A stretch of 64,000 nt of DNA from an uncultured Geobacteraceae bacterium (GCA_903875605.1 CAIQWT010000076.1:1-64000); one strand, 5' to 3'; shown: positions 46,991 through 57,050, numbered from the stretch's first letter. The notes: generated by a model from the sequence alone, not told the origin. Numbers and translations are program-made.

Positions 46991-48246
46991 GGTCCATGCT
47001 CTCCCATGCCGGATAAAGTGATCCCGACATGCCGCTGAATAGCGTTTACTGATATCAACGCAGTTTTCAGAGACTGGCGCTGTTCGGTTGTCATTTCCTC
47101 AGTATTTAAGAACAGAGATTGTTCTTTCTGCTCAGCTATGAGGCCGCCCCGTTCGTTGCCAAGATGCAATTCATGGAGGTAATGCCAGGTCTCGAGCATT
47201 TTTTCAGCAAGGTCGACATCCAATTCACGGCGCTCCAACAGGTTTAGGATTCTATCGCTACTGCTTATGGCTGTACTTCCCTTTATCAGTGCCAGTGCTG
47301 ATAAAGCCGAAGAGAGTGGCAGCAGGCCATGTTGCCTCAGATTGAACAGGCCACGTTCAGCGCCACTGCGCTCCAGCTTAAATCCTCCCATCATTCCGAT
47401 GCCGTTTGAAAGCGACTCCATTTTAGCGATTAAAATCGTTTGAGTCGGACGGGTAGCCCTCAAACATCCGGTTGCCAAGGTTTTTAGCGCCTGAGCAACA
47501 TCTCCCGAAGGAGTCAATGGATACAGGTCAGTCAGGCGGGCAACATTAATCAAATCATCAGTAGAAGCTGGGCTCAGGCAGTTTTTACAGCGCTGCTCCC
47601 ATATTGCAATGCTGCCGCGCCATTCAGGATTTCTCGGTGAGATTATCGGGTCGAGGCTCAGTCCGCATGCTTCAATTTCGGAATGCAGCGTATGACAGAA
47701 GAGATTAATGGTCTGAATTTGAGCGGGGGTCGTTTCTCCGTGAACCAGCAGGAGTTGTAGTTTGTCAAAAGGCGAATATTCACAGCGTCCCGCAGTTCCT
47801 AGGGCTATCAGGTCCATTTTAGGGAGATAGCGGGCAAATAGTCCCAGTTGATCAGTGGTGTGAGCCATGGCGGCACAGCAGAGCATTTTTAAAAAGTCCA
47901 TGCTCTTTTTATAGAACGTGTAAGCGGAATTGAAGGTGTCCAAATGCCGATATAGCACATCGTAATATTCGCCGGACATCTCTTTAATACAAAAAAACGG
48001 AGGGTTTGACGCCCCTTTTTCAAGCAGATTGTTCAGCTGATTCATGAGAGTAAGGTCTGCTTCAGTAGACGCTTTGAGGGCCACCAGGCTTTCAGCGTAA
48101 ACGGTTTCAGCACTGCCATAGTCCCCTGAAACAGCGCGATCCAGAACTGACTGGCGATATCGGGAGGCAAAATCTTGGGCCGCACGCCAGGTCGTTATAT
48201 CCCTTCCTTTTGCCGACAACAGGAAATTCATCAGTTTTCTGGGCAT
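46987..48246 (-). CDS. DUF294-type nucleotidyltransferase-like protein of the symporter operon
   Basis: 419 residues, almost entirely helical. A segment near 155-180 (IALGTAGRCEYSPFDKLQLL) resembles the GSxGRxE...D motif of DUF294/GlnD-like nucleotidyltransferases, but the usual paired aspartates (D-x-D) are not seen, so it may be inactive. The C-terminal third (RSGAERGLFNLRQHGLLPLS, SDRILNLLERRELDVDLAEK) resembles the DUF294_C substrate-binding part. Such proteins often accompany DUF4212/ActP-type symporters. It overlaps the symporter gene by 16 bp and the TIM-barrel gene by 4 bp. Confidence 0.6.
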   Translation of the reverse strand: MPRKLMNFLLSAKGRDITTWRAAQDFASRYRQSVLDRAVSGDYGSAETVYAESLVALKASTEADLTLMNQLNNLLEKGASNPPFFCIKEMSGEYYDVLYRHLDTFNSAYTFYKKSMDFLKMLCCAAMAHTTDQLGLFARYLPKMDLIALGTAGRCEYSPFDKLQLLLVHGETTPAQIQTINLFCHTLHSEIEACGLSLDPIISPRNPEWRGSIAIWEQRCKNCLSPASTDDLINVARLTDLYPLTPSGDVAQALKTLATGCLRATRPTQTILIAKMESLSNGIGMMGGFKLERSGAERGLFNLRQHGLLPLSSALSALALIKGSTAISSSDRILNLLERRELDVDLAEKMLETWHYLHELHLGNERGGLIAEQKEQSLFLNTEEMTTEQRQSLKTALISVNAIQRHVGITLSGMGEHGP

Positions 48247-49760
48247 TCATGCACATCACGGCTGACAAAGTGCCGGATGGCTGCTGATGGCGGTGCGGTC
48301 ATCAGTGAGGTGAGTATCATGATGATCATGACCAGTGGCGCACCGATAAAAGCGGATGATGTTAGTGGAAAAAGCTGCAGGACCAACGGAAATGCTGTGC
48401 CGATCAAAAGAGGAGCAAGGCTGATTGCTAAGCCTGTCAACATGCCGCAGATCACTCCGGTGGCATTCGCCCTTGGCCACCAGATTCCAAGCAGGAAGGC
48501 GGGGAATATAGTGTTGCCAGCCAGAGCAAAGGCAAAAGCGGCAATTTCGGCAATCATCCCCCACGGTCGGAAAGCCAGTACCATCACAAGGGCAGCCAAA
48601 AGCAGAAAAAAGGCTTTCGCAGCGTAGACTTTGTCGCGCTCGGAAGCGTTTTTACGGATCAGTCGAGGGTAAATATCAAATGAAAAAGACGCAGAACCGG
48701 ACATCAGCAATCCGGTTGATGTTGAAAAAGCGGCGCTCATGCCACCGGCGGCGAGAAGTCCTACCGCCCAGAGAGGGGCTCCCCCAAGGCCGGCCCCGGA
48801 GAGAACGATCATGTCGGCGGCATCAGCACCGCCAGTGTTGAGTGCCAGGCCGTTGCGCGCTTCAAAAAGGCGGGCCAGCACGCCATAGGCAGGGGCAGAC
48901 CAGTAGATCAGGGCGATAAAAAACAACCCCCAGACGACACCCCAGCGTGCATCTCTGATGCCTGGAACCATGTAGAAGCGAGAAAGTACGTGCGGAAGTC
49001 CGGCTGTACCGAACATCAGGGTAAAGCAGAGGGCGAACCATTCAAACAGGGATGTGGTAGCAAACGGCTCCGACCAGTTAAAGCCGAACTGCTGCTGCAG
49101 TTCACCGATTGCCGCTCCGTAGCCGAATTGAGGCAGCACCCAGAAATAACCAAGTTTTCGGGTTAGCAACATTAACGGCAGGATAAAGGTGATAATCAGT
49201 ACGAAATACTGCAGCTTCTGATTGCGGGCAACCCCCATGGCACCGGACACGACGATATGGGAAACAACCAGTGATGTTCCGACAACAACCGCCGGTATAT
49301 AATCAATCCCGAACAGCCAGGAGACCAGCAGTGCTATGCCACGAAATTGGGCAACGCAATAAATTACCGAGATGGTGATCGAAATCAGTGCGGCAATAGT
49401 ACGGGCGGATTCTGACTCATAACGGAATCCGACAAAATCAGGTGCAGTAAATTTGCCAAATCGCCGAATTTGTGTGGCCATAAGTACCAGTAGGAGGACA
49501 TACCCGCCTGTCCATCCAACAACGTATGCCATGGCAAAATAGCCTTTCAGGTAAAACACCCCTGCCAGTCCAAGAAAGCTTGCTGCACTCATCCAGTTGC
49601 TGGCGATGCCAGCTCCAATACCGACTCGTCCGGTGTAACTGCCGCTGAATCCGTATTCAGTAGACTGGTTGCTGCGATTGCGCAATCCGGAAATGATGAA
49701 GAGTATAAAGATGCCTGCCACTATGGCTAATGGCACAAGTTGAATCATACCGTATGCCAT
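48231..49760 (-). CDS. Sodium:solute symporter (ActP-like, large subunit)
   Basis: 509 residues with about 13 membrane helices. SSF-family features include the N-terminal DFWVAGR-like region replaced by TEYGFSGSYTGRVGIGAGIA, then SNWMSAASFLGLAG, and the sodium-site helix near GMSAAFSTSTGLLMSGSAS. This type (relatives of acetate permease ActP) works with a DUF4212 small subunit and transports acetate or other short carboxylates with sodium. The substrate is not certain. It starts one base after the DUF4212 stop. Confidence 0.92.
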   Translation of the reverse strand: MAYGMIQLVPLAIVAGIFILFIISGLRNRSNQSTEYGFSGSYTGRVGIGAGIASNWMSAASFLGLAGVFYLKGYFAMAYVVGWTGGYVLLLVLMATQIRRFGKFTAPDFVGFRYESESARTIAALISITISVIYCVAQFRGIALLVSWLFGIDYIPAVVVGTSLVVSHIVVSGAMGVARNQKLQYFVLIITFILPLMLLTRKLGYFWVLPQFGYGAAIGELQQQFGFNWSEPFATTSLFEWFALCFTLMFGTAGLPHVLSRFYMVPGIRDARWGVVWGLFFIALIYWSAPAYGVLARLFEARNGLALNTGGADAADMIVLSGAGLGGAPLWAVGLLAAGGMSAAFSTSTGLLMSGSASFSFDIYPRLIRKNASERDKVYAAKAFFLLLAALVMVLAFRPWGMIAEIAAFAFALAGNTIFPAFLLGIWWPRANATGVICGMLTGLAISLAPLLIGTAFPLVLQLFPLTSSAFIGAPLVMIIMILTSLMTAPPSAAIRHFVSRDVHECPEN

Positions 49761-50108
49761 TTATTCATCCTCCCCTTTAACCGATTTGATGCGGAAGCGC
49801 AAAGATCCTTCCGTCGCTTGCACAGTGTGGCGGTCCATCCAGATGTTGAATAACACACAGAGGATAATGAACCAGAGAGGAAGGAGTTGGCCGCTTAGCC
49901 AGAATTGAATCGGCAGGTTGAAAAAGACAAGGTCTGTGAGCAGTAATTCCGAATAGCTCACTTCCAGAAAGTAGGCGAAAAACTGGAACCCGACAATAGC
50001 GACCAGCCATCCAAGCAGAATAAATTTGATTACACGAACCACACCCTGCATGGCAGTCCCGTGTGGCTTGAAAAAGCTGACATCCCTGTCTGAAGGTGAT
50101 TCATTCAT
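49761..50108 (-). CDS. DUF4212 symporter small subunit
   Basis: 115 residues with two membrane helices (about 26-47 and 72-92; LGWLVAIVGFQFFAYFLE, FWLSGQLLPLWFIILCVLFN). DUF4212 proteins are always found next to ActP-like symporters and are taken to be their small subunit. It directly abuts the symporter gene. First gene of a four-gene minus-strand operon. Confidence 0.88.
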   Translation of the reverse strand: MNESPSDRDVSFFKPHGTAMQGVVRVIKFILLGWLVAIVGFQFFAYFLEVSYSELLLTDLVFFNLPIQFWLSGQLLPLWFIILCVLFNIWMDRHTVQATEGSLRFRIKSVKGEDE

Positions 50109-50131
50109 GACAACTCCCGACTCAAAGCTCG

Positions 50132-50746
50132 TTAAATGTTTCGGTAATGTACGTAATAAATCGGCTGTCCCATGTCTAGAAAGCGCTTCATATATTTTGA
50201 AACCGGATAACCTTCAAGATTATGACGGAATGTATCCGGGGCGAGTTGGTTTTTGAATCCGGGCTGTACAGCCATAAACTCAGCAACATCCTGGCCGTAA
50301 TCAACAAAATCTGTTGCAAAAAATAAATCTGCTTCCGGTTGCATAAAACGCGACAGATAGGCTGCAAAAGCGGAGTTGACCAGACGCCTCTTTCTGTGGC
50401 GGAGTTTGGGCCATGGATCAGGGCAGTTTATGACAACCATTCGTAACGCGCCTGCCGGTATACATGCTTCAATGAAGCTGCGGGCCTCAGCTCGTAACAC
50501 CCGCACATTTCGCAGGCCGCTCTTGTCAACTCGCTTACAGGTTTTTATACAGCCCTTATTGTAAAAATCAAGCGCAATGAAATTCAGATCCGGGTGTAAA
50601 ACAGCCATCTGCACGACAAAATCACCAACTCCGCAGCCTATTTCAAGTGCTATTGGATTGTTATTGCCAAAAATGTCGCTCCATAACGGGGCTGGATCAT
50701 TGTCCTCCCATGGCAGGTAGGAGAGGGATGTGTTGGGGATCAGCAT
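50132..50746 (-). CDS. trmB: tRNA (guanine-N7-)-methyltransferase
   Basis: 204 residues. It methylates G46 in the variable loop of tRNAs using SAM. Visible motifs are the SAM site (ALEIGCGVGDFV), the conserved PDPWPK-x2-H-x-KRR stretch (INCPDPWPKLRHRKRRLVN), and the N-terminal LPW. The length is typical (about 210). It has AAAGGAA upstream of the start and runs in the same direction as the symporter operon, 23 bp upstream of it. Confidence 0.95.
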   Translation of the reverse strand: MLIPNTSLSYLPWEDNDPAPLWSDIFGNNNPIALEIGCGVGDFVVQMAVLHPDLNFIALDFYNKGCIKTCKRVDKSGLRNVRVLRAEARSFIEACIPAGALRMVVINCPDPWPKLRHRKRRLVNSAFAAYLSRFMQPEADLFFATDFVDYGQDVAEFMAVQPGFKNQLAPDTFRHNLEGYPVSKYMKRFLDMGQPIYYVHYRNI

Positions 50747-50829
50747 TGGACATTCCTTTAGAAAAATTGTGTAACTGTAGCATGTTTTGACGGTTGGCGG
50801 GAGGGTTTTTTTGTGCGGACAATACTGCT

Positions 50830-51441
50830 TTAGCCAGAGAAATCGTGGGGTGGGCTGAGAGGTTCAGTAAAGTGGTTTCCCCTGTGACAAAAGCAGCTGG
50901 TCAGATGGTCATTAACCATGCCGGTCGCCTGCATGAAGGAATAGCAGATCGTTGAGCCGACAAAGCGGAAGCCAATCCGTTTAAGCTCCTTGCTCATGTG
51001 GTCTGAAAGTGGAGTGTGTGTCGGTATTTCGCTCATTGTCTCCCAGTCGTTCAGTATCGGCGTCCCATCCACAAAACTCCATAGGTAGCTATCCAGACTT
51101 CCAAGGCGACTCTGTAGCTCAAGCACGGCACGGGCATTAGTAAGGGTGGATGAAACCTTCAGGCGATTACGGACAATCCCTGGGTCAGCCAGAAGTCTTG
51201 CCACATCTTCATCATTAAAAGCAGCAACTTTTTCAGGATCAAACCCGGCAAAGGCCCTGCGGTAACCTTCTCGTTTTTTAAGGATAGTAAGCCAGGATAA
51301 GCCGGCTTGAGCACCCTCCAGAGTCAGCATCTCGAACAGGCGCTTATCGTCATGGAGTGGCACCCCCCATTCCTGATCATGATATGCCTGGTACATTGGG
51401 TTGGCACCAGACCAAGGACAGCGACATTCCATTTCGATCAT
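50830..51441 (-). CDS. tag: DNA-3-methyladenine glycosylase I
   Basis: 203 residues. The family signature is intact: CPWSGANPMYQAYHDQEWG, FEMLTLEGAQAGLSWLTILK, F-x-GFDPEKVA, RFVGSTICYSFMQATGMVND and a zinc site formed by Cys near the N-terminus and HLTSCFCH at the C-terminus. The enzyme removes 3-methyladenine from DNA. The start at 51441 has AAGGAG six bases upstream. It is divergent from the GGDEF gene. Confidence 0.96.
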   Translation of the reverse strand: MIEMECRCPWSGANPMYQAYHDQEWGVPLHDDKRLFEMLTLEGAQAGLSWLTILKKREGYRRAFAGFDPEKVAAFNDEDVARLLADPGIVRNRLKVSSTLTNARAVLELQSRLGSLDSYLWSFVDGTPILNDWETMSEIPTHTPLSDHMSKELKRIGFRFVGSTICYSFMQATGMVNDHLTSCFCHRGNHFTEPLSPPHDFSG

Positions 51442-51551
51442 ATCAATCTCCTTATAAAAGTGAATTGTCTCTTAGTTGTACAAAGTTCTTTATATTCCTG
51501 CAAGAACGATTACAATGCGATCCCGTAAATTGGATGTTCAGGAGGATAGCC

Positions 51552-52559
51552 GTGAGTATAATTTCATTTTTCCTTGTTTTTTGTTCCGGCCTTCTGGCAG
51601 GTATTTTAATCCTTGTTATCGCCCAAAAGGTGAGCTCCGGAGAAGATGCGGATGTCATGGGGGCAATAAGGCGCCTGTTTTCGTCGTTGACCAGCGTCAT
51701 CGGGCTAACAACAGTTGAGAATATAGCAGTTGAGGGGGAAAAAACAGTTCAGTACCATGAGGTTGATCCCAGGGAACAGAATCTTTATGACTCCGCACAA
51801 ACAATCAGGAGCATACTCCTGATTCTGGCAACGAATATCCAGCGTACCGATAAAGCCGCCAGTGACTCTTCACTAGTGCTTGGGGATGTGAAAAGTGCTA
51901 TTAACACGATGGGGCTGCCAACGGACCTGAATGAGGCGCACTCGCTTTTAATGAGGGAAATTGATCGTGTTATTTCAAATAACGCATCGCTGAAAGTTGA
52001 GTTGGCCAAGTCGCAGGCTGTTCTGACGGAGCAGCAGCATCAGATTGAGGATCTTCGCACGGCTGTGCGAATTGACGGATTGACCCAGTTGGCAAATCGC
52101 ACCTATTTTGATGAAAAGCTGAATGAGATGATCATGTTACGCCAACGTTATGGTGACCCGTTTTCTTTGATGATGATAGATCTTGACAATTTTAAGCTAA
52201 TAAATGACTCCTACGGGCATCAGGCTGGAGACCGTATATTGAAGGGGGTCGCGCTGAAGATCAAAGCCTCACTGCGTGGGAGTGATTTTCTTGCCCGATT
52301 CGGTGGAGATGAATATGCAATTATTCTGATCAAAACGGACATAAAATCGGCTACAGAAGTTGCCTGGAAGCTTTGTGAAGAGGTTAGGGGAAGTCGTTTT
52401 TTTCTGGATGATGCTGCGCTTGCCCTAACACTTTCAATCGGGGTCGCCGAAGCGTGTGGAGACGATAACGATGCATCGTTGCTGAAACGTGCCGATGAAT
52501 CTTTATATCGGGCTAAAGCAGGCGGCCGGAATTGTGTCTCCGTCGCCGATTCAGCATGA
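51552..52559 (+). CDS. Membrane-anchored GGDEF diguanylate cyclase
   Basis: 335 residues from GTG 51552, chosen because CAGGAGGAT lies six bases upstream. An ATG at 51534 is in frame but lacks a site. One N-terminal membrane helix (about 1-25) precedes a helical, coiled-coil-like region (about 75-165) and a GGDEF domain with the active-site motif RFGGDEY and the product-inhibition site RGSD nine residues before it. It should make cyclic di-GMP and be feedback-inhibited. There is no recognisable sensor domain. It precedes the lysine operon but has its own unit. Confidence 0.93.
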   Translation: MSIISFFLVFCSGLLAGILILVIAQKVSSGEDADVMGAIRRLFSSLTSVIGLTTVENIAVEGEKTVQYHEVDPREQNLYDSAQTIRSILLILATNIQRTDKAASDSSLVLGDVKSAINTMGLPTDLNEAHSLLMREIDRVISNNASLKVELAKSQAVLTEQQHQIEDLRTAVRIDGLTQLANRTYFDEKLNEMIMLRQRYGDPFSLMMIDLDNFKLINDSYGHQAGDRILKGVALKIKASLRGSDFLARFGGDEYAIILIKTDIKSATEVAWKLCEEVRGSRFFLDDAALALTLSIGVAEACGDDNDASLLKRADESLYRAKAGGRNCVSVADSA

Positions 52560-52655
52560 ATAACAAGGTAATAAGCTGGAGGTAAATGTTCGCTGACTAT
52601 AGGAACTCGCAGGCATTTGGGCGCGGTTCAACCTCCTTGTATTTCACCTTATTTT

Positions 52656-52685
52656 TTGACTTTTGGCCATAGTCTGTGCTATAAA
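52656..52685 (+). promoter_or_regulatory. Sigma-70 promoter of the lysine operon
   Basis: TTGACT (52656-52661), an 18-bp spacer and TATAAA (52680-52685), 57 bp before the lysA start. Both boxes are near consensus. Confidence 0.65.
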
Positions 52686-52741
52686 TACGCACTTTTTCTT
52701 CATATCCACTGACTCGTCCATTCTTTATAAAGGAGTAAAAT

Positions 52742-53995
52742 ATGAATCATTTCCAGTTCAACGGTACTGAACTCTACGCTGAGGATGTTGCCATAAAAAA
52801 AATTGCAGCCAAGGTAGGTACTCCATTCTATGCATACTCGCATGCTACCCTTGTGAGGCACTTCAAAGCTTTTGATGACTCTTTTACGGACGTTCCTCAC
52901 ACGGTTTGCTATTCCGTCAAAGCTAACTCAACTCAGTCCGTGCTGAAAACATTTATCAATCTGGGTGGTGGCGTTGATATTGTCTCCGGCGGTGAACTCT
53001 ATCGTGCTCTTAAAGCCGGTGTGGATCCCAAAAAAGTAGTTTACTCCGGTGTCGGGAAAAAAGACGATGAAATTGAGTACGCGCTGAATACCGGTATCCT
53101 GATGTTCAATGTTGAATCAGAGCAGGAACTGACCCGCATCTCTGAAATTGCCTCCCGGATGGGTAAAAAAGCCGGCATCGCTATTCGCGTTAATCCAGAT
53201 GTAGATCCTGGTACACACCCTTACATCACCACCGGCCTAAAAAATGCCAAGTTTGGTATCACCATCGAGCGTGCCCTGGCTGAATACAGCCGAGCTGCAA
53301 CTCTTCCAGGTATTGAAGTAATTGGCATCGATATGCACATCGGCTCCCAGTTGACCAAGGTGAATCCGTTTGTAGATTCAATCGATAAACTTAAAATAAT
53401 GATTGGTAAGTTACAGAGTCAGGGCATCGCCTTGCAATACTTTGATTGCGGCGGTGGGCTCGGGATCCAGTATAACGACGAAGAACCGCCCTTGCCGGCT
53501 GACTATGGCAAGGAAATAGTGGCTGCTACCAAAGATCTCGGCATGCACCTGATCTTTGAGCCGGGTAGAAATATTGTTGGCAATGCCGGAATCCTGGTTG
53601 CTAAATGTCTTTACACCAAGGCACGCGACGAGAAAAACTTTATCATGATTGACGCCGGTATGAATGATCTGGCACGTCCGGCTCTGTATGGTTCGTTTCA
53701 TGGTGTGCTGCCGGTTGTAAAAGATCAGGACGGCATGATCGTAGCCGATATAGTCGGGCCTATCTGTGAATCAGGCGATTTTCTGGTAAAGGATCGTGAA
53801 GTGCCGATGTTCAAGCAGGACGACTTGATGGCATTTACCTCGGCCGGCGCGTACGGATTTGCCATGAGCAGCTCCTACAACAGTCGTCCCCGAGTGGCAG
53901 AGGTAATGGTAAAGGGTAATGCCTTCGAGATTATTCGCGAGCGTGAAACAATCGAAGACCTGATCAAGGGCGAAAAGATTGCATCGTTTCTGTAA
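52742..53995 (+). CDS. lysA: Diaminopimelate decarboxylase
   Basis: 417 residues. A PLP-dependent fold III decarboxylase that turns meso-diaminopimelate into lysine. The PLP lysine is K60 (CYSVKANSTQSVL). Other landmarks are GVDIVSGGELYRAL, IDMHIGSQLT, GGGLGIQY, EPGRNIVGNAG and the C-terminal active-site C-E-S-G-D (GPICESGDFL) with AGAYGFAMSSSYNSRPR. AAAGGAG precedes the ATG. First gene of lysA-dapA-dapB-dapL. Confidence 0.98.
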   Translation: MNHFQFNGTELYAEDVAIKKIAAKVGTPFYAYSHATLVRHFKAFDDSFTDVPHTVCYSVKANSTQSVLKTFINLGGGVDIVSGGELYRALKAGVDPKKVVYSGVGKKDDEIEYALNTGILMFNVESEQELTRISEIASRMGKKAGIAIRVNPDVDPGTHPYITTGLKNAKFGITIERALAEYSRAATLPGIEVIGIDMHIGSQLTKVNPFVDSIDKLKIMIGKLQSQGIALQYFDCGGGLGIQYNDEEPPLPADYGKEIVAATKDLGMHLIFEPGRNIVGNAGILVAKCLYTKARDEKNFIMIDAGMNDLARPALYGSFHGVLPVVKDQDGMIVADIVGPICESGDFLVKDREVPMFKQDDLMAFTSAGAYGFAMSSSYNSRPRVAEVMVKGNAFEIIRERETIEDLIKGEKIASFL

Positions 53996-54028
53996 AACAT
54001 ACCAGGACAAAACAGGGGGTATTCAGTC

Positions 54029-54904
54029 ATGTTCAAAGGAAGCATTGTAGCAATTGTGACGCCGTTTAAAAAAGATGGTGCGGTAGATTTTGAAAAACTT
54101 CGTGAGTTGGTAGAATTTCAGATTGAAAACGGTACAGATGCCATCGTACCCTGTGGCACTACTGGTGAGTCCTCGACTCTTGACAACGATGAACATCTCG
54201 GTGTTATCAAAGCCGTGGTGGATCAGGTAAACAAACGGGTTCCGGTCATAGCAGGCACAGGCTCGAACTGCACCGCTGAAGCCATTGAAATGACACAAAA
54301 AGCTAAGGATGTCGGTGCTGATGGAGCGCTGCTGGTGACCCCTTATTACAATAAACCGACTCAGGAAGGACTTTTTCGTCACTACATGGCCGTTGCCAAT
54401 GCCGTAGCGTTGCCGCAGATTCTGTACAATGTCCCTGGGCGAACCGGTATAAACCTGCTTCCAGAGACGGTTGCCCGTTTAGCAGAACATGCCAATATTG
54501 TTGCTATTAAAGAAGCGACCGGCTCGCTTCAGCAAGGCTCCGAAGTTATAGCGCTCTGTGGAGATAAAATCGACGTATTTTCCGGTGATGATTTCATAAC
54601 ATTCCCGATGATGGCCTGTGGTGCAAAAGGGGTGATCTCAGTGCTGGCTAATATCATGCCCAGGACTGTTGCTGATCTGGTAGATGCCTTCTTTGCCGGA
54701 GATTTTGAGAAAGCCCGCCAACTTCATCTTCAAACTCTTAAAATCGGCAGTGCAATGTTTATTGAGAGCAACCCTGTACCGGTAAAAACAGCTTTGGAGT
54801 TGATGGGAAAAGCCCCGGCTGATGTCCGTCTGCCGCTTTGCGAAATGGGTGAGGCGAATAAGTCCAGACTTGCAGCTATCATGAGAGAGTACAAGCTGAT
54901 CTAG
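54029..54904 (+). CDS. dapA: 4-hydroxy-tetrahydrodipicolinate synthase
   Basis: 291 residues. It condenses pyruvate with aspartate semialdehyde in lysine and diaminopimelate synthesis. The Schiff-base lysine is K161 (VAIKEATG) and the catalytic tyrosine Y133 (ILYNVPGRTG), at the same positions as in E. coli. The CGTTGESSTL motif supplies the Thr pair. It lies 33 bp after lysA and 58 bp before dapB. Confidence 0.98.
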   Translation: MFKGSIVAIVTPFKKDGAVDFEKLRELVEFQIENGTDAIVPCGTTGESSTLDNDEHLGVIKAVVDQVNKRVPVIAGTGSNCTAEAIEMTQKAKDVGADGALLVTPYYNKPTQEGLFRHYMAVANAVALPQILYNVPGRTGINLLPETVARLAEHANIVAIKEATGSLQQGSEVIALCGDKIDVFSGDDFITFPMMACGAKGVISVLANIMPRTVADLVDAFFAGDFEKARQLHLQTLKIGSAMFIESNPVPVKTALELMGKAPADVRLPLCEMGEANKSRLAAIMREYKLI

Positions 54905-54962
54905 CTTTTTTCTGTTGTGGAGGTTGTTCAACTCAAGGGGATATTTTCGAAGGAGCAGATAC

Positions 54963-55766
54963 ATGATTAAGATAGCTGTATGCGGCGCTGCGGGACGTAT
55001 GGGACAGCGCATTATTACTACCATAATTGAAACCGAAGGGGCCCTGTTCAGTGGTGCACTGGAGCGCCCGTGTCACCCTCAAATCGGCCATGATGCTGGA
55101 TTGTTGGCCGGTTGCGGCACAACAGGAGTTCACATTAGTGACTGCCTCAATAGCGTTGTCGCTGCCGGTGATGTGCTGATAGATTTTACCTCGCCTAAGG
55201 TGTCGCTCAAAAACCTGGAAATATGTTCCCTGAACAAAAAGGCCATCGTTATCGGTTCCACTGGCTTTACTCCAGAAGAGCGGGCTTTTGCTGCTGAACT
55301 GGCTAAAGAAATCCCTGTGGTGCTGGCCCCTAATATGTCGGTCGGCGTCAACGTCTGTTTCAAGGTTTTGAAAGATGTGGCCAGAATACTGGGTGATGAT
55401 TTTGATGTGGAGATTGTTGAGCTGCACCACAACAAAAAGAAAGATTCCCCCTCCGGAACCGCTGTACGCATGGGTGAAGTTGTGGCGGAGGCGTTGGGAC
55501 GTGACTACAAAAAGGTTGCCAACTTTCACCGTGAAGGGATTTGCGGTGAGCGAACTAAAGAAGAGATCGGCATGCAGACCGTGCGTGGTGGCGACATCGT
55601 CGGTGAACACACCGTATACTTCATCGGCCAGGGTGAGCGCATTGAAATCTCCCACCGCGCCATGACTCGTGACATGTTTGCGCGTGGCAGTGTGCGTGCT
55701 GCCAAGTGGGTGGTCGGGCAGAAGCCCGGGCTGTATGACATGCAGGATGTACTTGGATTGAAGTGA
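54963..55766 (+). CDS. dapB: 4-hydroxy-tetrahydrodipicolinate reductase
   Basis: 267 residues from ATG 54963, which has GAAGGAGCAG upstream. The frame extends 16 codons further without support. The NAD(P) site is VCGAAGRMGQRI. The substrate motif is ELHHNKKKDSPSGTA and the Lys/His catalytic pair is within it. It reduces hydroxy-tetrahydrodipicolinate. Length equals the usual 265-275. Confidence 0.98.
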   Translation: MIKIAVCGAAGRMGQRIITTIIETEGALFSGALERPCHPQIGHDAGLLAGCGTTGVHISDCLNSVVAAGDVLIDFTSPKVSLKNLEICSLNKKAIVIGSTGFTPEERAFAAELAKEIPVVLAPNMSVGVNVCFKVLKDVARILGDDFDVEIVELHHNKKKDSPSGTAVRMGEVVAEALGRDYKKVANFHREGICGERTKEEIGMQTVRGGDIVGEHTVYFIGQGERIEISHRAMTRDMFARGSVRAAKWVVGQKPGLYDMQDVLGLK

Positions 55767-55817
55767 CTTTTCATTATTTGTGACAACGAAAGAAAATATG
55801 TGGAGGATTAATCTGTA

Positions 55818-57050
55818 ATGGCAAAAATCAACGATAACTACCTGAAGTTGAAAGCAGGTTACCTGTTTCCTGAAATTGGTCGCCGTGTACGCGCTTTTGC
55901 CGAGGCCAACCCGACTGCCAAAGTAATCCGACTGGGCATAGGTGATGTTACCCGCCCGCTGGCGCCGGCTGTGTTGAAGGCTTTTCACGCAGCAGTCGAT
56001 GATCTGGCTACGGTCGAGCACTTTGCCGGTTACGGCCCGGAGCAGGGATATGACTGGCTGATCAATGCCATCATTGAAAAATCCTACAAGCCTTTGGGTG
56101 TGTCACTGAAAACAGAAGAGATGTTTATCTCAGACGGTTCGAAATGCGACTGTGCCAATATTCTGGATATTTTTGCCATGGACAACATTGTGGCTATCGG
56201 CGATCCGGTCTATCCGGTCTACAATGATACGAACGTCATGATCGGGCGCACCGGTGAAGCTGACGACAAGGGCTATTACCAAAACATTGTGTATCTGCCG
56301 TGCAACGAAGCCAATGGCTTCATTCCTGCTCTGCCGACCGGCAAAGTTGACATCATCTATCTCTGCTTCCCTAATAACCCGACTGGAGTCGTGGCAAGTA
56401 AGGCTGAGCTGCAGAAATGGGTTGATTATGCAATTGCCAATGACGCCGTTATCTTCTTTGATGCCGCCTACGAGGCATTCATCACAGATCCGGACATTCC
56501 TCACTCTATATACGAGATCGAAGGGGCTAAAAAGTGCGCCATCGAATTCCGCTCGTTCTCAAAAACAGCCGGTTTTACAGGTGTTCGCTGTGGTTTAGTG
56601 GTTGTACCGAAAGAGGTTATGGGTACCACGTCAACCGGAGAGCGTTACAGTTTCAATAATCTCTGGCTTCGTCGTACCACCACCAAGTTCAATGGTGCAT
56701 CCTACCCCGTGCAGAAGGCCGCGGCCGCGGTTTATTCCGACGAAGGTTGGGCGCAGACCAAAGAGACCGTTGATTATTACATGGAGAACGCCCGAATTAT
56801 CCGTGAAGGTCTTACGGAAGTGGGCGTAACAATCTTCGGCGGTGTTAACGCGCCGTATATCTGGCTCAAAACTCCGGGCGGCATGACCAGTTGGGAGTTC
56901 TTCGACAAGCTGCTGACGGAATGCAACGTGGTCGGCACTCCCGGTTCCGGTTTTGGCCCCAGCGGCGAAGGTTACTTCCGCCTCTCGGCCTTTGGTAATC
57001 GGGATAACGTGATTGAGGCGGTTGCGCGGATTAAGCAGAATCTGAAGTAA
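55818..57050 (+). CDS. dapL: LL-diaminopimelate aminotransferase
   Basis: 410 residues, class I/II aminotransferase. The PLP lysine is K249 ([15 protein letters not shown]) and the signature [12 protein letters not shown] is present. DapL converts tetrahydrodipicolinate directly to LL-diaminopimelate, bypassing the succinylase route. It is used by Geobacter, chlamydiae, cyanobacteria and plants. It ends the operon, with a strong terminator after it. Confidence 0.97.
   Translation: MAKINDNYLKLKAGYLFPEIGRRVRAFAEANPTAKVIRLGIGDVTRPLAPAVLKAFHAAVDDLATVEHFAGYGPEQGYDWLINAIIEKSYKPLGVSLKTEEMFISDGSKCDCANILDIFAMDNIVAIGDPVYPVYNDTNVMIGRTGEADDKGYYQNIVYLPCNEANGFIPALPTGKVDIIYLCFPNNPTGVVASKAELQKWVDYAIANDAVIFFDAAYEAFITDPDIPHSIYEIEGAKKCAIEFRSFSKTAGFTGVRCGLVVVPKEVMGTTSTGERYSFNNLWLRRTTTKFNGASYPVQKAAAAVYSDEGWAQTKETVDYYMENARIIREGLTEVGVTIFGGVNAPYIWLKTPGGMTSWEFFDKLLTECNVVGTPGSGFGPSGEGYFRLSAFGNRDNVIEAVARIKQNLK

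Noticed and set aside
52587-52673. 28-codon frame after GGAGGT between the GGDEF gene and lysA
   Set aside because: It runs through the lysA promoter and has no conserved feature. It could be a leader peptide, but nothing supports that.
54933-56021. 362-codon minus-strand frame across dapB and dapL
   Set aside because: Both opposite-strand genes are certain. The frame crosses their intergenic gap and has no domain pattern.
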